64,000 bases of DNA, taken from positions 682,001 to 746,000 of the forward strand of contig NZ_JAYXKP010000001.1 of the NCBI RefSeq assembly GCF_036039175.1, in the 5' to 3' direction. Made by a program: the position numbers and the translations under genes. This stretch comes from Marinilactibacillus sp036039175. Lineage in GTDB: Bacteria; Bacillota; Bacilli; Lactobacillales; Carnobacteriaceae_A. Below the pieces are notes generated by a model. It searched no databases, was not told the origin of the DNA, and saw only the letters and a list, made by a program, of their open reading frames with translations. Of the stretch, positions 44,775-53,092 are shown in pieces; the first letter of the stretch is position 1; each line of letters starts with the position of its first letter.

Positions 44775-45030
44775 GTGTTCGTTCCCCTCTCAAAATAAAA
44801 CATTACGATCTTTGTTAGATATTTATTCGTTTAATTGCAAAGATTCATTGCTTCATTGTACCTTTTTATAAAGAATTTTTCACTACTAGATTGTGACTTT
44901 AATTCTTTTTTTATATTTGACACCAATTTGATAGAAGAAACTCAAATTGTTGCTTAATTCTAACATAGGACATGAAAAATACCTATAGATTCTATGTAAC
45001 CCTTGAAGATAAAATCTTTTCTGGGTAATT
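44775..45030 (-). other. Long upstream region of mreB
   Basis: About 255 AT-rich bases without a supported gene. Two minus-strand promoter candidates: an extended -10 TGTTAGAAT (44957-44965) and TACAAT at 44855-44860 with a poor -35 (GTGAAA). No clear regulatory motif recognised. Confidence 0.4.
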
Positions 45031-45065
45031 AAAAAACCGAGAGAGCGTTAGACGCTCTCTCGGTT
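45028..45065 (-). terminator. Terminator of the cold-shock gene
   Basis: Perfect 14-base stem AACCGAGAGAGCGT / ACGCTCTCTCGGTT with a 3-base loop and six T on the minus strand. Confidence 0.95.
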
Positions 45066-45083
45066 GAAAATTTTTAAGTTTAA

Positions 45084-45284
45084 TTAAGCTTTTTCTACGT
45101 TAGCAGCTTGAGGTCCGCGTGCGCCTTCTTCGATGTCGAAAGTTACAGCTTGTCCTTCTTCTAATGATTTGAATCCTTCTTCGTTGATAGCTGAGAAGTG
45201 TACGAATACATCATCTGCACCTTCACGTTCGATGAAGCCAAAACCTTTTTCTGCGTTAAACCATTTTACTGTACCATTTTCCAT
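45084..45284 (-). CDS. Cold-shock protein, CspA family
   Basis: 66 aa from ATG 45284, with AGGAGGAAAAAG just upstream. The single cold-shock domain has RNP1 (KGFGFIER) and RNP2 (DVFVHFSAI) that bind single-stranded RNA. It acts as an RNA chaperone. A leader of about 110 bases separates promoter and start, as in cold-induced csp genes. The longer frame (to 45365) lies in that leader and is not coding. Confidence 0.96.
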   Translation of the reverse strand: MENGTVKWFNAEKGFGFIEREGADDVFVHFSAINEEGFKSLEEGQAVTFDIEEGARGPQAANVEKA

Positions 45285-45395
45285 ATTACTTTTTCCTCCT
45301 CGTGCCGTAAGCACATTATATTTCACATTATTGCTATGGTAACGAATCGGAATGTTATTACACATATCTTTTTTCTTTCCCTAACAAAATGCTAA
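45285..45395 (-). promoter_or_regulatory. 5' leader of the cold-shock gene
   Basis: Untranslated leader of about 110 bases. Cold-shock mRNAs often carry thermosensitive leader structure; nothing specific can be proved here, but arms such as GTGCTTACGGCAC (near 45300) can fold next to the SD. Confidence 0.45.
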
Positions 45396-45399
45396 GTAA

Positions 45400-45428
45400 A
45401 CTATACCATGCTTTTTTTAATAACGCAA
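45400..45428 (-). promoter_or_regulatory. Promoter of the cold-shock gene
   Basis: Minus-strand -35 TTGCGT (45423-45428), 17-base spacer, extended -10 TGGTATAGT (core 45400-45405). Confidence 0.8.
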
Positions 45429-45548
45429 GCAATTACTTCAATTAAATAAAATTTACTTGAAATTAATTTTGAAATTTATAAACTTTTTACTAACGCTTTC
45501 TCAAAAAAAGAGAGTTCTATTTTACCAATTTCATGTACGGTTATATAA

Positions 45549-46238
45549 TTAGATCAGTCCGCACTCTTTTAAACTGATATAAGAATTTTCCCCAACAATA
45601 ATATGATCCAGTAAATCAATCCCTATCATCTCGCCTGCTTTAATCATTCTTTCAGTAAAAGAAATATCAGCTTCTGAAGGATCTGGATTACCAGAAGGAT
45701 GATTATGAGCTATGATAATTCTCGCTGCAGCGTATTTCACTGCACCTCTAAAAATTTCCCTCGGATGCGCAACAGAACTATTCAAACTACCTTTAAATAC
45801 CGTTTCTTTTTTTATGATTTCGTTTTTTGTATTCAGATAGATTGCCATAACATGTTCTTGGTGCAATCCTCCTAATTCTTCTTGAAGCAGATTGCCTATA
45901 TATGAACTTGAAGTCACCGTACCTTCTTTAATCTGAGAAGCTCTTGCGACCCGCCCACCTAATTCAATTGCCGCAACCAGCTCTATCGCCTTGGCTTTTC
46001 CGATCCCCTGGATTCTCATTAGTTCTTCCACGCTAACATGACGAAGAGAAAACAAATCATCAAACTCAGATAAAACATTCATACTGAGCTGTAGTACGTT
46101 CAAATTTCTAGTCCCAGTTCTTAAGAGTATAGCAAGCAACTCATGGTTTGCGAGTGCCTTCGCACCATATTCATTTAGTCGTTCTCTTGGTCTGGATTGT
46201 TCCGGTACATCTATAAATTTTTGCGTTAAGACGGTCAT
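45549..46238 (-). CDS. radC: RadC family JAB/MPN domain protein
   Basis: 229 aa. N-terminal helix-hairpin-helix (ELMRIQGIGKAKAIELVAAI) and C-terminal JAMM metalloprotease-like domain with HNHPSGNPDPSEADISFT. Despite the name a DNA repair role is doubtful; the biochemical activity is unknown. It follows the valS-HAD unit and a terminator, so it is probably separately transcribed. Confidence 0.94.
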   Translation of the reverse strand: MTVLTQKFIDVPEQSRPRERLNEYGAKALANHELLAILLRTGTRNLNVLQLSMNVLSEFDDLFSLRHVSVEELMRIQGIGKAKAIELVAAIELGGRVARASQIKEGTVTSSSYIGNLLQEELGGLHQEHVMAIYLNTKNEIIKKETVFKGSLNSSVAHPREIFRGAVKYAAARIIIAHNHPSGNPDPSEADISFTERMIKAGEMIGIDLLDHIIVGENSYISLKECGLI

Positions 46239-46257
46239 AAAAGTCCTCCTCTATATA

Positions 46258-46292
46258 AAAAAGAGAGAGGCAAACGATCACCTCTCTCTTCT
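46258..46292 (-). terminator. Terminator of the valS-HAD operon
   Basis: Stem AAGAGAGAGG / CCTCTCTCTT with a 10-base loop, then six T on the minus strand. Confidence 0.9.
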
Positions 46293-46321
46293 ATATACTT
46301 ACGGAAAAATAGATTATTGAT

Positions 46322-46984
46322 TTATTTAGCCTTGTTTTTTACATAGTCGATCACTTTAGTTAAATCTTCAATAATATGCGTAGCTTTATCTTTGGCTTCC
46401 TCATTTGGAGTGAGCAAATCCGGTACCATCAGTACTGGGATATTTGCAGCATGTGCTGCTCTTACGCCATTCAATGAGTCTTCCAAAACAACAGCTTCTT
46501 CTTTTTTAGCTGTTGTCAGACTAATTGCTTTCAAAAAGATTGCAGGATCTGGCTTAGAATTCTCAACTTCGTTTCCACCTACAACTCCGATGAAATAATC
46601 GGCAATTCCGGCATTTTTAATCAAAGTTTCTACCATACTCCGTTCAGTAGAAGAAGCAACAACCATCTCAATCTGCTGATCTTTCAGAAATCCAAGTAAT
46701 TTGAGCAATCCTTTTTTCTTAGGAATCGTCGTCTTTAAAAGGGTCTCATGAATATCAATTTGACTTTTTTGAATAAATTCTTCAACTAAAGATTCATTCT
46801 TATATTCATCATGTAAGGCTGCAAAAAAATCTTTATCACTGGCACCAACATATTTTTCGTAAAATTCATATGTGAATGGCAGACCGATTTGATCTGCAAT
46901 GGATTGATTGGACTGATAATAAATTTTTTCTGTATCGAAGATCAGTCCATCCATATCAAATATGACGGTTTTTACTTTACTCAT
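46322..46984 (-). CDS. HAD family hydrolase, beta-phosphoglucomutase-like
   Basis: 220 aa, HAD subfamily IA with C1 cap. Motif I IFDMDGLIFDTEKIYY, motif II VASSTERSMVE, motif III NSKPDPAIFLKA and motif IV VVLEDSLNGVRAAH. The DxD nucleophile/acid pair (D9, D11) is intact. The substrate is probably a small phosphosugar or nucleotide. Its ATG overlaps the valS stop (TAATG), so the two are translationally coupled. Confidence 0.9.
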   Translation of the reverse strand: MSKVKTVIFDMDGLIFDTEKIYYQSNQSIADQIGLPFTYEFYEKYVGASDKDFFAALHDEYKNESLVEEFIQKSQIDIHETLLKTTIPKKKGLLKLLGFLKDQQIEMVVASSTERSMVETLIKNAGIADYFIGVVGGNEVENSKPDPAIFLKAISLTTAKKEEAVVLEDSLNGVRAAHAANIPVLMVPDLLTPNEEAKDKATHIIEDLTKVIDYVKNKAK

Positions 46985-49638
46985 TACTCTGCTCCTTTTA
47001 AAGCTTTGAGTTTTTCAAGCTGGTCTGCAACAGAAGCTTGTCTTTCTCTGTATTCACTTTCTTTTGCTCTTTCTTCTTCAACAATTTTCTCAGGTGCATT
47101 GGCAACAAACTTCTGGTTTGATAACTTACCTTCCACCCGTTTGATCTCTTGTGCCCATTTATCCAGTTCTTTGCTTAAACGCTCAATTTCTTCATCAACA
47201 TCTACTAATCCAGCAAGAGGTAAAAAGATATCCGCTCCTGAAATCACTGCCGTCTTAACCTCATCAGGTACTGATACGGTTGTATCGATCGTTAAAGTTT
47301 CTGGATTACAGAATCTCTCAATGAAACTCTTATTATCTGTAAGGAATTGTTTTTCTTTATCTGATTTCGCACGAACTAGAATATCGATCTTTTTAGATAA
47401 TGGACGGTTCACTTCAGCTCGAATCGTTCTTATAGAACGAATTAGTTCAATTAGCATGTTCATATTGCTAACAGCTTCTTCGTCTTCAAAGTCACCATTC
47501 ACTTGAGGATACTCCGCAACAACGAGAGACTCTCCAGAGTGTGGCATATTCTCCCAAATCTCTTCTGTAACGAATGGCATAACTGGATGCAATAACTTAA
47601 GTGTTTGATCTAGAACATGCACCAAAATGCTTCGTGTAGAGTTTTTCTCTTCATGTGAACCATTGAAGAGAATTTCTTTACTCATTTCAATATACCAGTC
47701 ACAATAGTCATCCCAGATGAATTTGTAAAGTGCTCTTCCGCCTTCTCCAAATTCAAACTTCTCAAAGAGATCGGTTACTTGTGCAATGGTTTCATTCAAT
47801 CTAGCTAAGATCCATTTATCAGCGATTGATTGTTTACCACTTAAGTTCATGTCTTTTAAGTCAAAGTCTTCTAGATTCATGATGACATATCGACTGGCAT
47901 TCCAAATTTTGTTGATGAAATTCCAAGCGGCATCCATTTTTTCATAACTAAAGCGGACATCTTGACCGGGTGCTGAACCGTTCGACAGGAACCAGCGTAA
48001 AGCATCTGCACCGTACTTGTCGATTACTTCCATAGGATCAATCCCGTTGCCTAAAGACTTACTCATTTTTCTTCCTTGCTCGTCTCGAATCAATCCGTGA
48101 ATTAATACATTTTTAAATGGACGTTCTTCCGTGAATTCCAAACTTTGAAAAATCATACGACTTACCCAAAAGAATATGATGTCATATCCTGTTACTAGCG
48201 TACTTGTTGGGAAGTATCTCTTGAAATCTTCAGAGTCTTCATTCGGCCAGCCCATTGTTGAAAATGGCCATAGCGCTGAACTAAACCAAGTATCTAAAAC
48301 ATCATTATCTTGCGTCCAGTTTTGAATATCTTTAGGTTCTGTTTCTCCAACATACATTTCTCCAGTTTCGTTATGATACCAAGCTGGAATACGATGGCCC
48401 CACCATAATTGTCTTGAAATAACCCAATCATGTACATTTCCCATCCAGTTATTAAATGTTTTCTCAAATCGTTCAGGAACGAAATGAACTTTATTTTCAG
48501 TTCCCTGATTATCTATTGCCTGCTTTGAAAGTGAATCCATTTTTACGAACCACTGAGTAGATAGTCTTGGTTCAACTACGACTCCTGTTCTTTCAGAGTG
48601 TCCTACACTATGAACCATTTCTTCTACTTTAATCAAATATCCTTGTTCTTTTAGATCTTTAATAATGGCTTTACGCGCTTCAAAACGATCCATTCCTGCG
48701 TATTCTCCAGCCAGATCATTCATTGAACCATCATTATCCATCACATTGATTCTCTCTAGATTATGACGATTACCCACTTCAAAGTCATTTGGATCATGAG
48801 CTGGTGTAATTTTAACCACACCTGTTCCAAAATCCATTTCAACGTAATCGTCTGCAATGATTGGAAGCTCTCTACCTACTAAAGGTAATTTAAGTGTTTT
48901 ACCGATTAGATCTTTATAGCGATCATCTTCTGGGTGTACAGCAACAGCCGTATCACCAAGCATCGTTTCTGGTCTTGTTGTTGCAATCTCAACTTCTCCA
49001 GAGCCGTCTGTTAAAGGATACTTCATGTGATAGAACGCACCATTAACATCTTTATGGTCAACTTCAATATCAGACAAAGCCGTTTGAGCTTTAGGATCCC
49101 AGTTGATAATGTATTCTCCACGGTAGATCAATCCTTTGTTGTAGAGATCAACAAAGACCTTTTTAACAGCATCATTTAATCCTTCATCAAGCGTGAATCG
49201 CTCACGACTATAATCAACGGAAATACCGACTTTAGCCCATTGCGCTCTGATGTTTGATGCATACTCTTCTTTCCAGTCCCATACCTTTTCTAAGAATTTT
49301 TCTCTTCCTAGATCATAACGAGAGATTCCGTCTTGTGCTAATTTTTCTTCTACTTTAGCTTGGGTAGCAATCCCCGCATGATCCATTCCTGGAAGCCATA
49401 AAGTGTCGTATCCTTGCATTCTTTTTTGACGAATAATAATATCTTGTAGTGTTGTATCCCAAGCATGACCTAAATGTAACTTCCCAGTTACGTTCGGAGG
49501 TGGAATCACGATTGAATAAGGCTCTGCTTTTTCATCTCCACTTGGCTTAAATAAATCTTTTTCGATCCATTGTTCGTATCTGCCGGCTTCTACTTGAGTA
49601 GGCTGATACTTTTTTGACATGCTAATTTCTTCTGTCAT
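46984..49638 (-). CDS. valS: Valyl-tRNA synthetase
   Basis: 884 aa from ATG 49638, with AGGAG 8 bases upstream; the longer frame enters the T-box region. Class I motifs: HIGH as PPNVTGKLHLGHAW (near residue 52) and KMSKS as GRKMSKSLGNG (near 526). The CP1 editing domain (TTRPETMLGDTAVAVHPED) lies between. The C-terminus forms the tRNA-binding coiled coil (DEEIERLSKELDKWAQEI). Controlled by the T-box leader upstream. Confidence 0.98.
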   Translation of the reverse strand: MTEEISMSKKYQPTQVEAGRYEQWIEKDLFKPSGDEKAEPYSIVIPPPNVTGKLHLGHAWDTTLQDIIIRQKRMQGYDTLWLPGMDHAGIATQAKVEEKLAQDGISRYDLGREKFLEKVWDWKEEYASNIRAQWAKVGISVDYSRERFTLDEGLNDAVKKVFVDLYNKGLIYRGEYIINWDPKAQTALSDIEVDHKDVNGAFYHMKYPLTDGSGEVEIATTRPETMLGDTAVAVHPEDDRYKDLIGKTLKLPLVGRELPIIADDYVEMDFGTGVVKITPAHDPNDFEVGNRHNLERINVMDNDGSMNDLAGEYAGMDRFEARKAIIKDLKEQGYLIKVEEMVHSVGHSERTGVVVEPRLSTQWFVKMDSLSKQAIDNQGTENKVHFVPERFEKTFNNWMGNVHDWVISRQLWWGHRIPAWYHNETGEMYVGETEPKDIQNWTQDNDVLDTWFSSALWPFSTMGWPNEDSEDFKRYFPTSTLVTGYDIIFFWVSRMIFQSLEFTEERPFKNVLIHGLIRDEQGRKMSKSLGNGIDPMEVIDKYGADALRWFLSNGSAPGQDVRFSYEKMDAAWNFINKIWNASRYVIMNLEDFDLKDMNLSGKQSIADKWILARLNETIAQVTDLFEKFEFGEGGRALYKFIWDDYCDWYIEMSKEILFNGSHEEKNSTRSILVHVLDQTLKLLHPVMPFVTEEIWENMPHSGESLVVAEYPQVNGDFEDEEAVSNMNMLIELIRSIRTIRAEVNRPLSKKIDILVRAKSDKEKQFLTDNKSFIERFCNPETLTIDTTVSVPDEVKTAVISGADIFLPLAGLVDVDEEIERLSKELDKWAQEIKRVEGKLSNQKFVANAPEKIVEEERAKESEYRERQASVADQLEKLKALKGAE

Positions 49639-49675
49639 ATACTCATCTCCTATTTTCAACATCAAATTAAACACA

Positions 49676-49966
49676 AAATAAAAAGAGCATTCGTCCTATA
49701 ACAATAGGACGAATGCTCTTGATTCGCGGTACCACCTAAATTGATTAAAGAACACGACCGTGCCTTTAAACCTCTTCATATACGGATGTAATGATCCGTT
49801 ACTTCAAACAAAGTTACTCAAATTTCACTCTGTTAGCTCTCAAGCTACTTCTCTATTGGTTCTGTTAGGGATTTACAGCAGACACCCATTCTCTTAAACA
49901 GAATACACGACAGATACTTCTCTTGATCATTGCTCTATATTCAATTAGTTGATCTTTTATGATTTA
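49676..49966 (-). promoter_or_regulatory. T-box riboswitch leader of valS
   Basis: The minus strand has the T-box AGGTGGTACCGCG (49725-49737) and a terminator with a 16-base stem (AAGAGCATTCGTCCTA and its complement, 49683-49720) and T-rich tail. Stem I has an AGTA loop-E strand (49915-49918) opposite GAA followed by GTA (49846-49848), a Val codon and so a plausible specifier. GGGTGTCTGCTGT-like distal loop sequences are also present. Uncharged tRNA-Val should permit valS expression. Confidence 0.92.
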
Positions 49967-49971
49967 TTGAT

Positions 49972-49980
49972 ATTCTATCA
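49972..49980 (-). promoter_or_regulatory. Extended -10 promoter of the valS leader
   Basis: Minus-strand TGATAGAAT; transcript start expected near 49965, just before the T-box structure. The -35 is poor. Confidence 0.55.
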
Positions 49981-50007
49981 AACTACTCTTTGAAAATAAA
50001 GCTTTAT

Positions 50008-50511
50008 TTAAGATATCTCTGCTTCTTCATGTTTGGCAGCCGCAACCGCTGCTTCATAGTTTGGATCTTCCGACATTTCTTTAACGACTTCATTATAGAC
50101 AACTTGACCTTGTCTATTTAGCACAAGAACTGCTCGAGCAGTTTTATCCATTTCTTCTACATAAAGCCCATAATCTTTAGAGAAACTTCTTTCACTATCA
50201 TGCAACAGATCCATGTCGATTGATTTTGCAGCACACCAGTCTTTTTGCTCTTCAACGGTGTTTGAAGATATAGAAATAATTTTAGTATCTTTCAAAGTAC
50301 TTGCCATTTCATTAAATTTACCGGTCTGTCTTGAGCACGTACTCGTATTAATATCCGGAAACGTACTGATCAAAACAACATATCCTTTGTAATCTTCAAG
50401 GGATACTGATTGGTCATTTAAATCTTTTAAAGTGAACGCTGGAGCTTGCGACCCTTTAGCCGGTATCTCTCCATTAGTAGTAAGTGGTTTACCTTTCATT
50501 TTAACATCCAT
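50008..50511 (-). CDS. tpx: Thiol peroxidase Tpx (atypical 2-Cys peroxiredoxin)
   Basis: 167 aa. Peroxidatic Cys59 in FPDINTSTCSRQTGKF and resolving Cys93 in EEQKDWCAA fit the Tpx class. The enzyme reduces hydrogen and lipid peroxides with thioredoxin. SD AGAGG lies about 9 bases before the ATG. It stands between valS and thiI; no clear terminator follows before the valS promoter. Confidence 0.93.
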   Translation of the reverse strand: MDVKMKGKPLTTNGEIPAKGSQAPAFTLKDLNDQSVSLEDYKGYVVLISTFPDINTSTCSRQTGKFNEMASTLKDTKIISISSNTVEEQKDWCAAKSIDMDLLHDSERSFSKDYGLYVEEMDKTARAVLVLNRQGQVVYNEVVKEMSEDPNYEAAVAAAKHEEAEIS

Positions 50512-50580
50512 GCTGATAACCTCTTTCTATCTTTTAATAGTTTCATTTTAACGATAAGCAAGCTGTTTGTACAACAAAAT

Positions 50581-51795
50581 CTACAGAAGGTCTTCGAATA
50601 ATGCTTTCTGATCTGTTTCCTTCGACTGATTCAGACCGATTTCTACAATAGTAATTCCTGCTAAAGCTCTCTCAATCATGCCTTCAACGTCTATTTTAGC
50701 TTCGTTTTCCAACACATGAGACAACTTTGGCTTTGTCCGCGGTTTAGGTGGGGAAAATATTGTGCAGCAATCTTCATAAGGCAGAATGGATAGATCAAAA
50801 GTATCGATCTCTTCTGCAATTTTGATGATATCATTCTTGTCCATTGAAATCAGCGGTCTAAGAACCGGTGTGTGGGTTACTTCTGAGATTACAGATAGGC
50901 TTTCCAAAGTCTGTGAAGCTACTTGTCCAAGCGATTCTCCATTAATAATGGCTAAGCCACTTCGCTGTGCACGTAAGGTGTCTGTCAATCGCAACATCAT
51001 GCGTCTCGTTATGGTCATAATGTAACCTTGAGGCACATATTTCTTGATTGTTTCCTGTATCTCAGTGAAAGGTACTTCAATAAATGTAATGGGTCCAGTA
51101 AATTCAACTAATTTCCCCGTAAGGTCTTTTGCTTTTTGAAGCGCCTGTGGGCTTGTATAGGGCGGACTATGAAAATGGACAGCTTCTAATTCTATTCCTC
51201 TTTTCAATGCATAATAGCCTGCTACCGGAGAATCAATTCCTCCAGAGATCATCAACATTCCTTTTCCGCTTGTTCCTCCTGGAAGTCCACCGGCTCCTTG
51301 AATAGAGTCAGTAGATAGGAAAATACCATCTAATCTAATTTCAACTCTGATATTGATATCTGGATTTTTCATTTTCACTTTGATTCCAGGTATAGCTTCT
51401 GTAATAAACTGACCTATGATTTGATTCGCTTCGTTTGTTTCAAAATCCCAGTCATGATCGGCTCTTCTAGCTGTGATTTTGAATGTTTTACCGTCTTCAT
51501 ACTCTTGATTCAATAAATAGAGTGCCGCACGATTTGCTTGCTCAATCGTTTTATCCACTTTTATAACAGGAGAAATGGTTTGAATACCAAAGACCTTTTT
51601 CAAACGATCTACGATTTCTTCGTATGCTTCTCCATTTAATTCGATATGCAATCGATCTCTATTCGCTTTAATCGTGAGCGCTGGAAAGTCATTTAATACA
51701 TACGCTACATTTTTACCTAGTTGTTTAATAAATAATTTACGATTTTTACCTTTAGTTGATAATTCTCCATATCTTGCCATAACTTCTGTAATCAT
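50581..51795 (-). CDS. thiI: tRNA 4-thiouridine synthase ThiI
   Basis: 404 aa from ATG 51795, 5 bases after GAGGG; an in-frame TTG at 51807 overlaps that SD. N-terminal ferredoxin-like and THUMP domains (residues 1-165) bind tRNA; the PP-loop ISGGIDSPVAGYY binds ATP. The protein ends without the rhodanese domain of E. coli ThiI, the normal Bacillus-type form, and has an EDCCTIF motif near its C-terminus. It makes s4U8 in tRNA and may serve thiamine synthesis. Its cysteine desulfurase is encoded 20 bases upstream. Confidence 0.95.
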   Translation of the reverse strand: MITEVMARYGELSTKGKNRKLFIKQLGKNVAYVLNDFPALTIKANRDRLHIELNGEAYEEIVDRLKKVFGIQTISPVIKVDKTIEQANRAALYLLNQEYEDGKTFKITARRADHDWDFETNEANQIIGQFITEAIPGIKVKMKNPDINIRVEIRLDGIFLSTDSIQGAGGLPGGTSGKGMLMISGGIDSPVAGYYALKRGIELEAVHFHSPPYTSPQALQKAKDLTGKLVEFTGPITFIEVPFTEIQETIKKYVPQGYIMTITRRMMLRLTDTLRAQRSGLAIINGESLGQVASQTLESLSVISEVTHTPVLRPLISMDKNDIIKIAEEIDTFDLSILPYEDCCTIFSPPKPRTKPKLSHVLENEAKIDVEGMIERALAGITIVEIGLNQSKETDQKALFEDLL

Positions 51796-51815
51796 CTGAT
51801 CCCTCAATTTCTATT

Positions 51816-52955
51816 CTAAAAAATCCCATTAAATCCTTTGTAAATCTCATCAAAATGGTCGATGAACTGCGTCATCTCCTCTACTGTATTCCATTCAGAT
51901 AAACTGACTCTAATAGCTGTTTCAGCTTGTTTTCTAGGAATCCCCATTGCAATCAATGAACTAGATTCACTTTGTTTTTTACTTGAACAAGCACTTGTAG
52001 TCGATACATAGATCTCTCTTTTTTCCAGAGCATGCACAAGAACTTCTCCTCTGATACCTTTGATCCCAAAGCACAGAATATGCGGAGCATGCTGCTCAGG
52101 AGAAAATACCATAACCTTACTACGTGTGCTTAGATCTTTTTTCAGCATATCCATCATTTCATTCATAACGAGCTGCTTTTCTTCCTTTGACTGTAAGAGT
52201 ATCTTTAACGCTTTAGCCATGGAAACAATTCCTGGAATATTTTCCGTTCCGCTCCTTGCGTTTGCTTCTTGACCTCCACCGCTCAAAAGAGGCGAAAGTT
52301 TTCTACCATTCTTTATATAAACAAATCCTGTTCCTTTTGGTCCATGAAATTTATGTCCAGAAAATACAGCCATATCGATTCGACTAGTCTTCCCTAACTT
52401 GATATCCGATTTTCCAATTGCTTGCACTGCATCAACATGAAAGTGAACAGTTGGATACGCTTCGAGTAGTCTACCGATTTCTTCTATCGGTTGAATACTC
52501 CCAGTTTCGTTATTTACTGCCATAATGGAAACAAGTACCGTATCTTTATTCAGTGCATTTCTCAAGTCTTCTAACGAAATCATACCGAACTGATCTACTG
52601 GAAGATAAGTGACGTCCCAACCTAGAAGTTCCAATTGTTTAAAAGCTTCAAGCACTGCTGGATGCTCACTCTGTGTTGTAATCAAGTGCTTTCCGGATGA
52701 AATTTTCTCTATCGCTGTACCCTTGATGACCCAGTTGTCTCCTTCAGTACCACCACTAGTAAAAAAAATTTCTTCTGGAAGAACACCTAGTAGATCTGCT
52801 GTTAAACTACGGGACTGTTTAAGTAGACCAGACGCCGTTTCTCCTATTGCATGCAGACTAGACGGATTACCATAATATAGTCGATTCACTGTATTATACG
52901 TCTCTAAAACCGTACTCTCTATCATGGTCGTCGCACTATTATCGAAATAAATCAT
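51816..52955 (-). CDS. nifZ: Cysteine desulfurase, NifZ/IscS-like (partner of ThiI)
   Basis: 379 aa from ATG 52955, just after AGAGGTGTAAG. PLP lysine Lys202 (SGHKFHGPKG), active-site Cys323 (STTSACSSKKQ). It forms a two-gene operon with thiI, like nifZ-thiI in Bacillus, and most likely hands sulfur to ThiI. It differs clearly from the iscS copy at 31-32 kb, for example in the Cys loop. Confidence 0.92.
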   Translation of the reverse strand: MIYFDNSATTMIESTVLETYNTVNRLYYGNPSSLHAIGETASGLLKQSRSLTADLLGVLPEEIFFTSGGTEGDNWVIKGTAIEKISSGKHLITTQSEHPAVLEAFKQLELLGWDVTYLPVDQFGMISLEDLRNALNKDTVLVSIMAVNNETGSIQPIEEIGRLLEAYPTVHFHVDAVQAIGKSDIKLGKTSRIDMAVFSGHKFHGPKGTGFVYIKNGRKLSPLLSGGGQEANARSGTENIPGIVSMAKALKILLQSKEEKQLVMNEMMDMLKKDLSTRSKVMVFSPEQHAPHILCFGIKGIRGEVLVHALEKREIYVSTTSACSSKKQSESSSLIAMGIPRKQAETAIRVSLSEWNTVEEMTQFIDHFDEIYKGFNGIF

Positions 52956-53010
52956 CTTACACCTCTTCAATCTAGTCACTTCTCTATAAACCATTGTTCA
53001 AACGAGTTCC

Positions 53011-53038
53011 ATTATAGCAAAAAAACAACGGCCATCAA
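53011..53038 (-). promoter_or_regulatory. Promoter of nifZ-thiI
   Basis: Minus-strand -35 TTGATG (53033-53038), 16-base spacer, -10 TATAAT (53011-53016), placed right after the ezrA terminator. Confidence 0.8.
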
Positions 53039-53039
53039 G

Positions 53040-53084
53040 TAACAAAAAAGTTGGACTGTGAATAGACGATCACAATCCAACTTT
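53040..53084 (-). terminator. Terminator of ezrA
   Basis: Stem AAAGTTGGACTGTGA / TCACAATCCAACTTT (one G-T) followed by six T on the minus strand. Confidence 0.92.
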
Positions 53085-53092
53085 ATTTTATG

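Noticed and set aside
46889..47506. 205-codon plus-strand open frame opposite the HAD/valS junction
   Set aside because: Serine-rich translation of an antisense frame over the conserved valS 3' end and the HAD start; no SD and no family resemblance.
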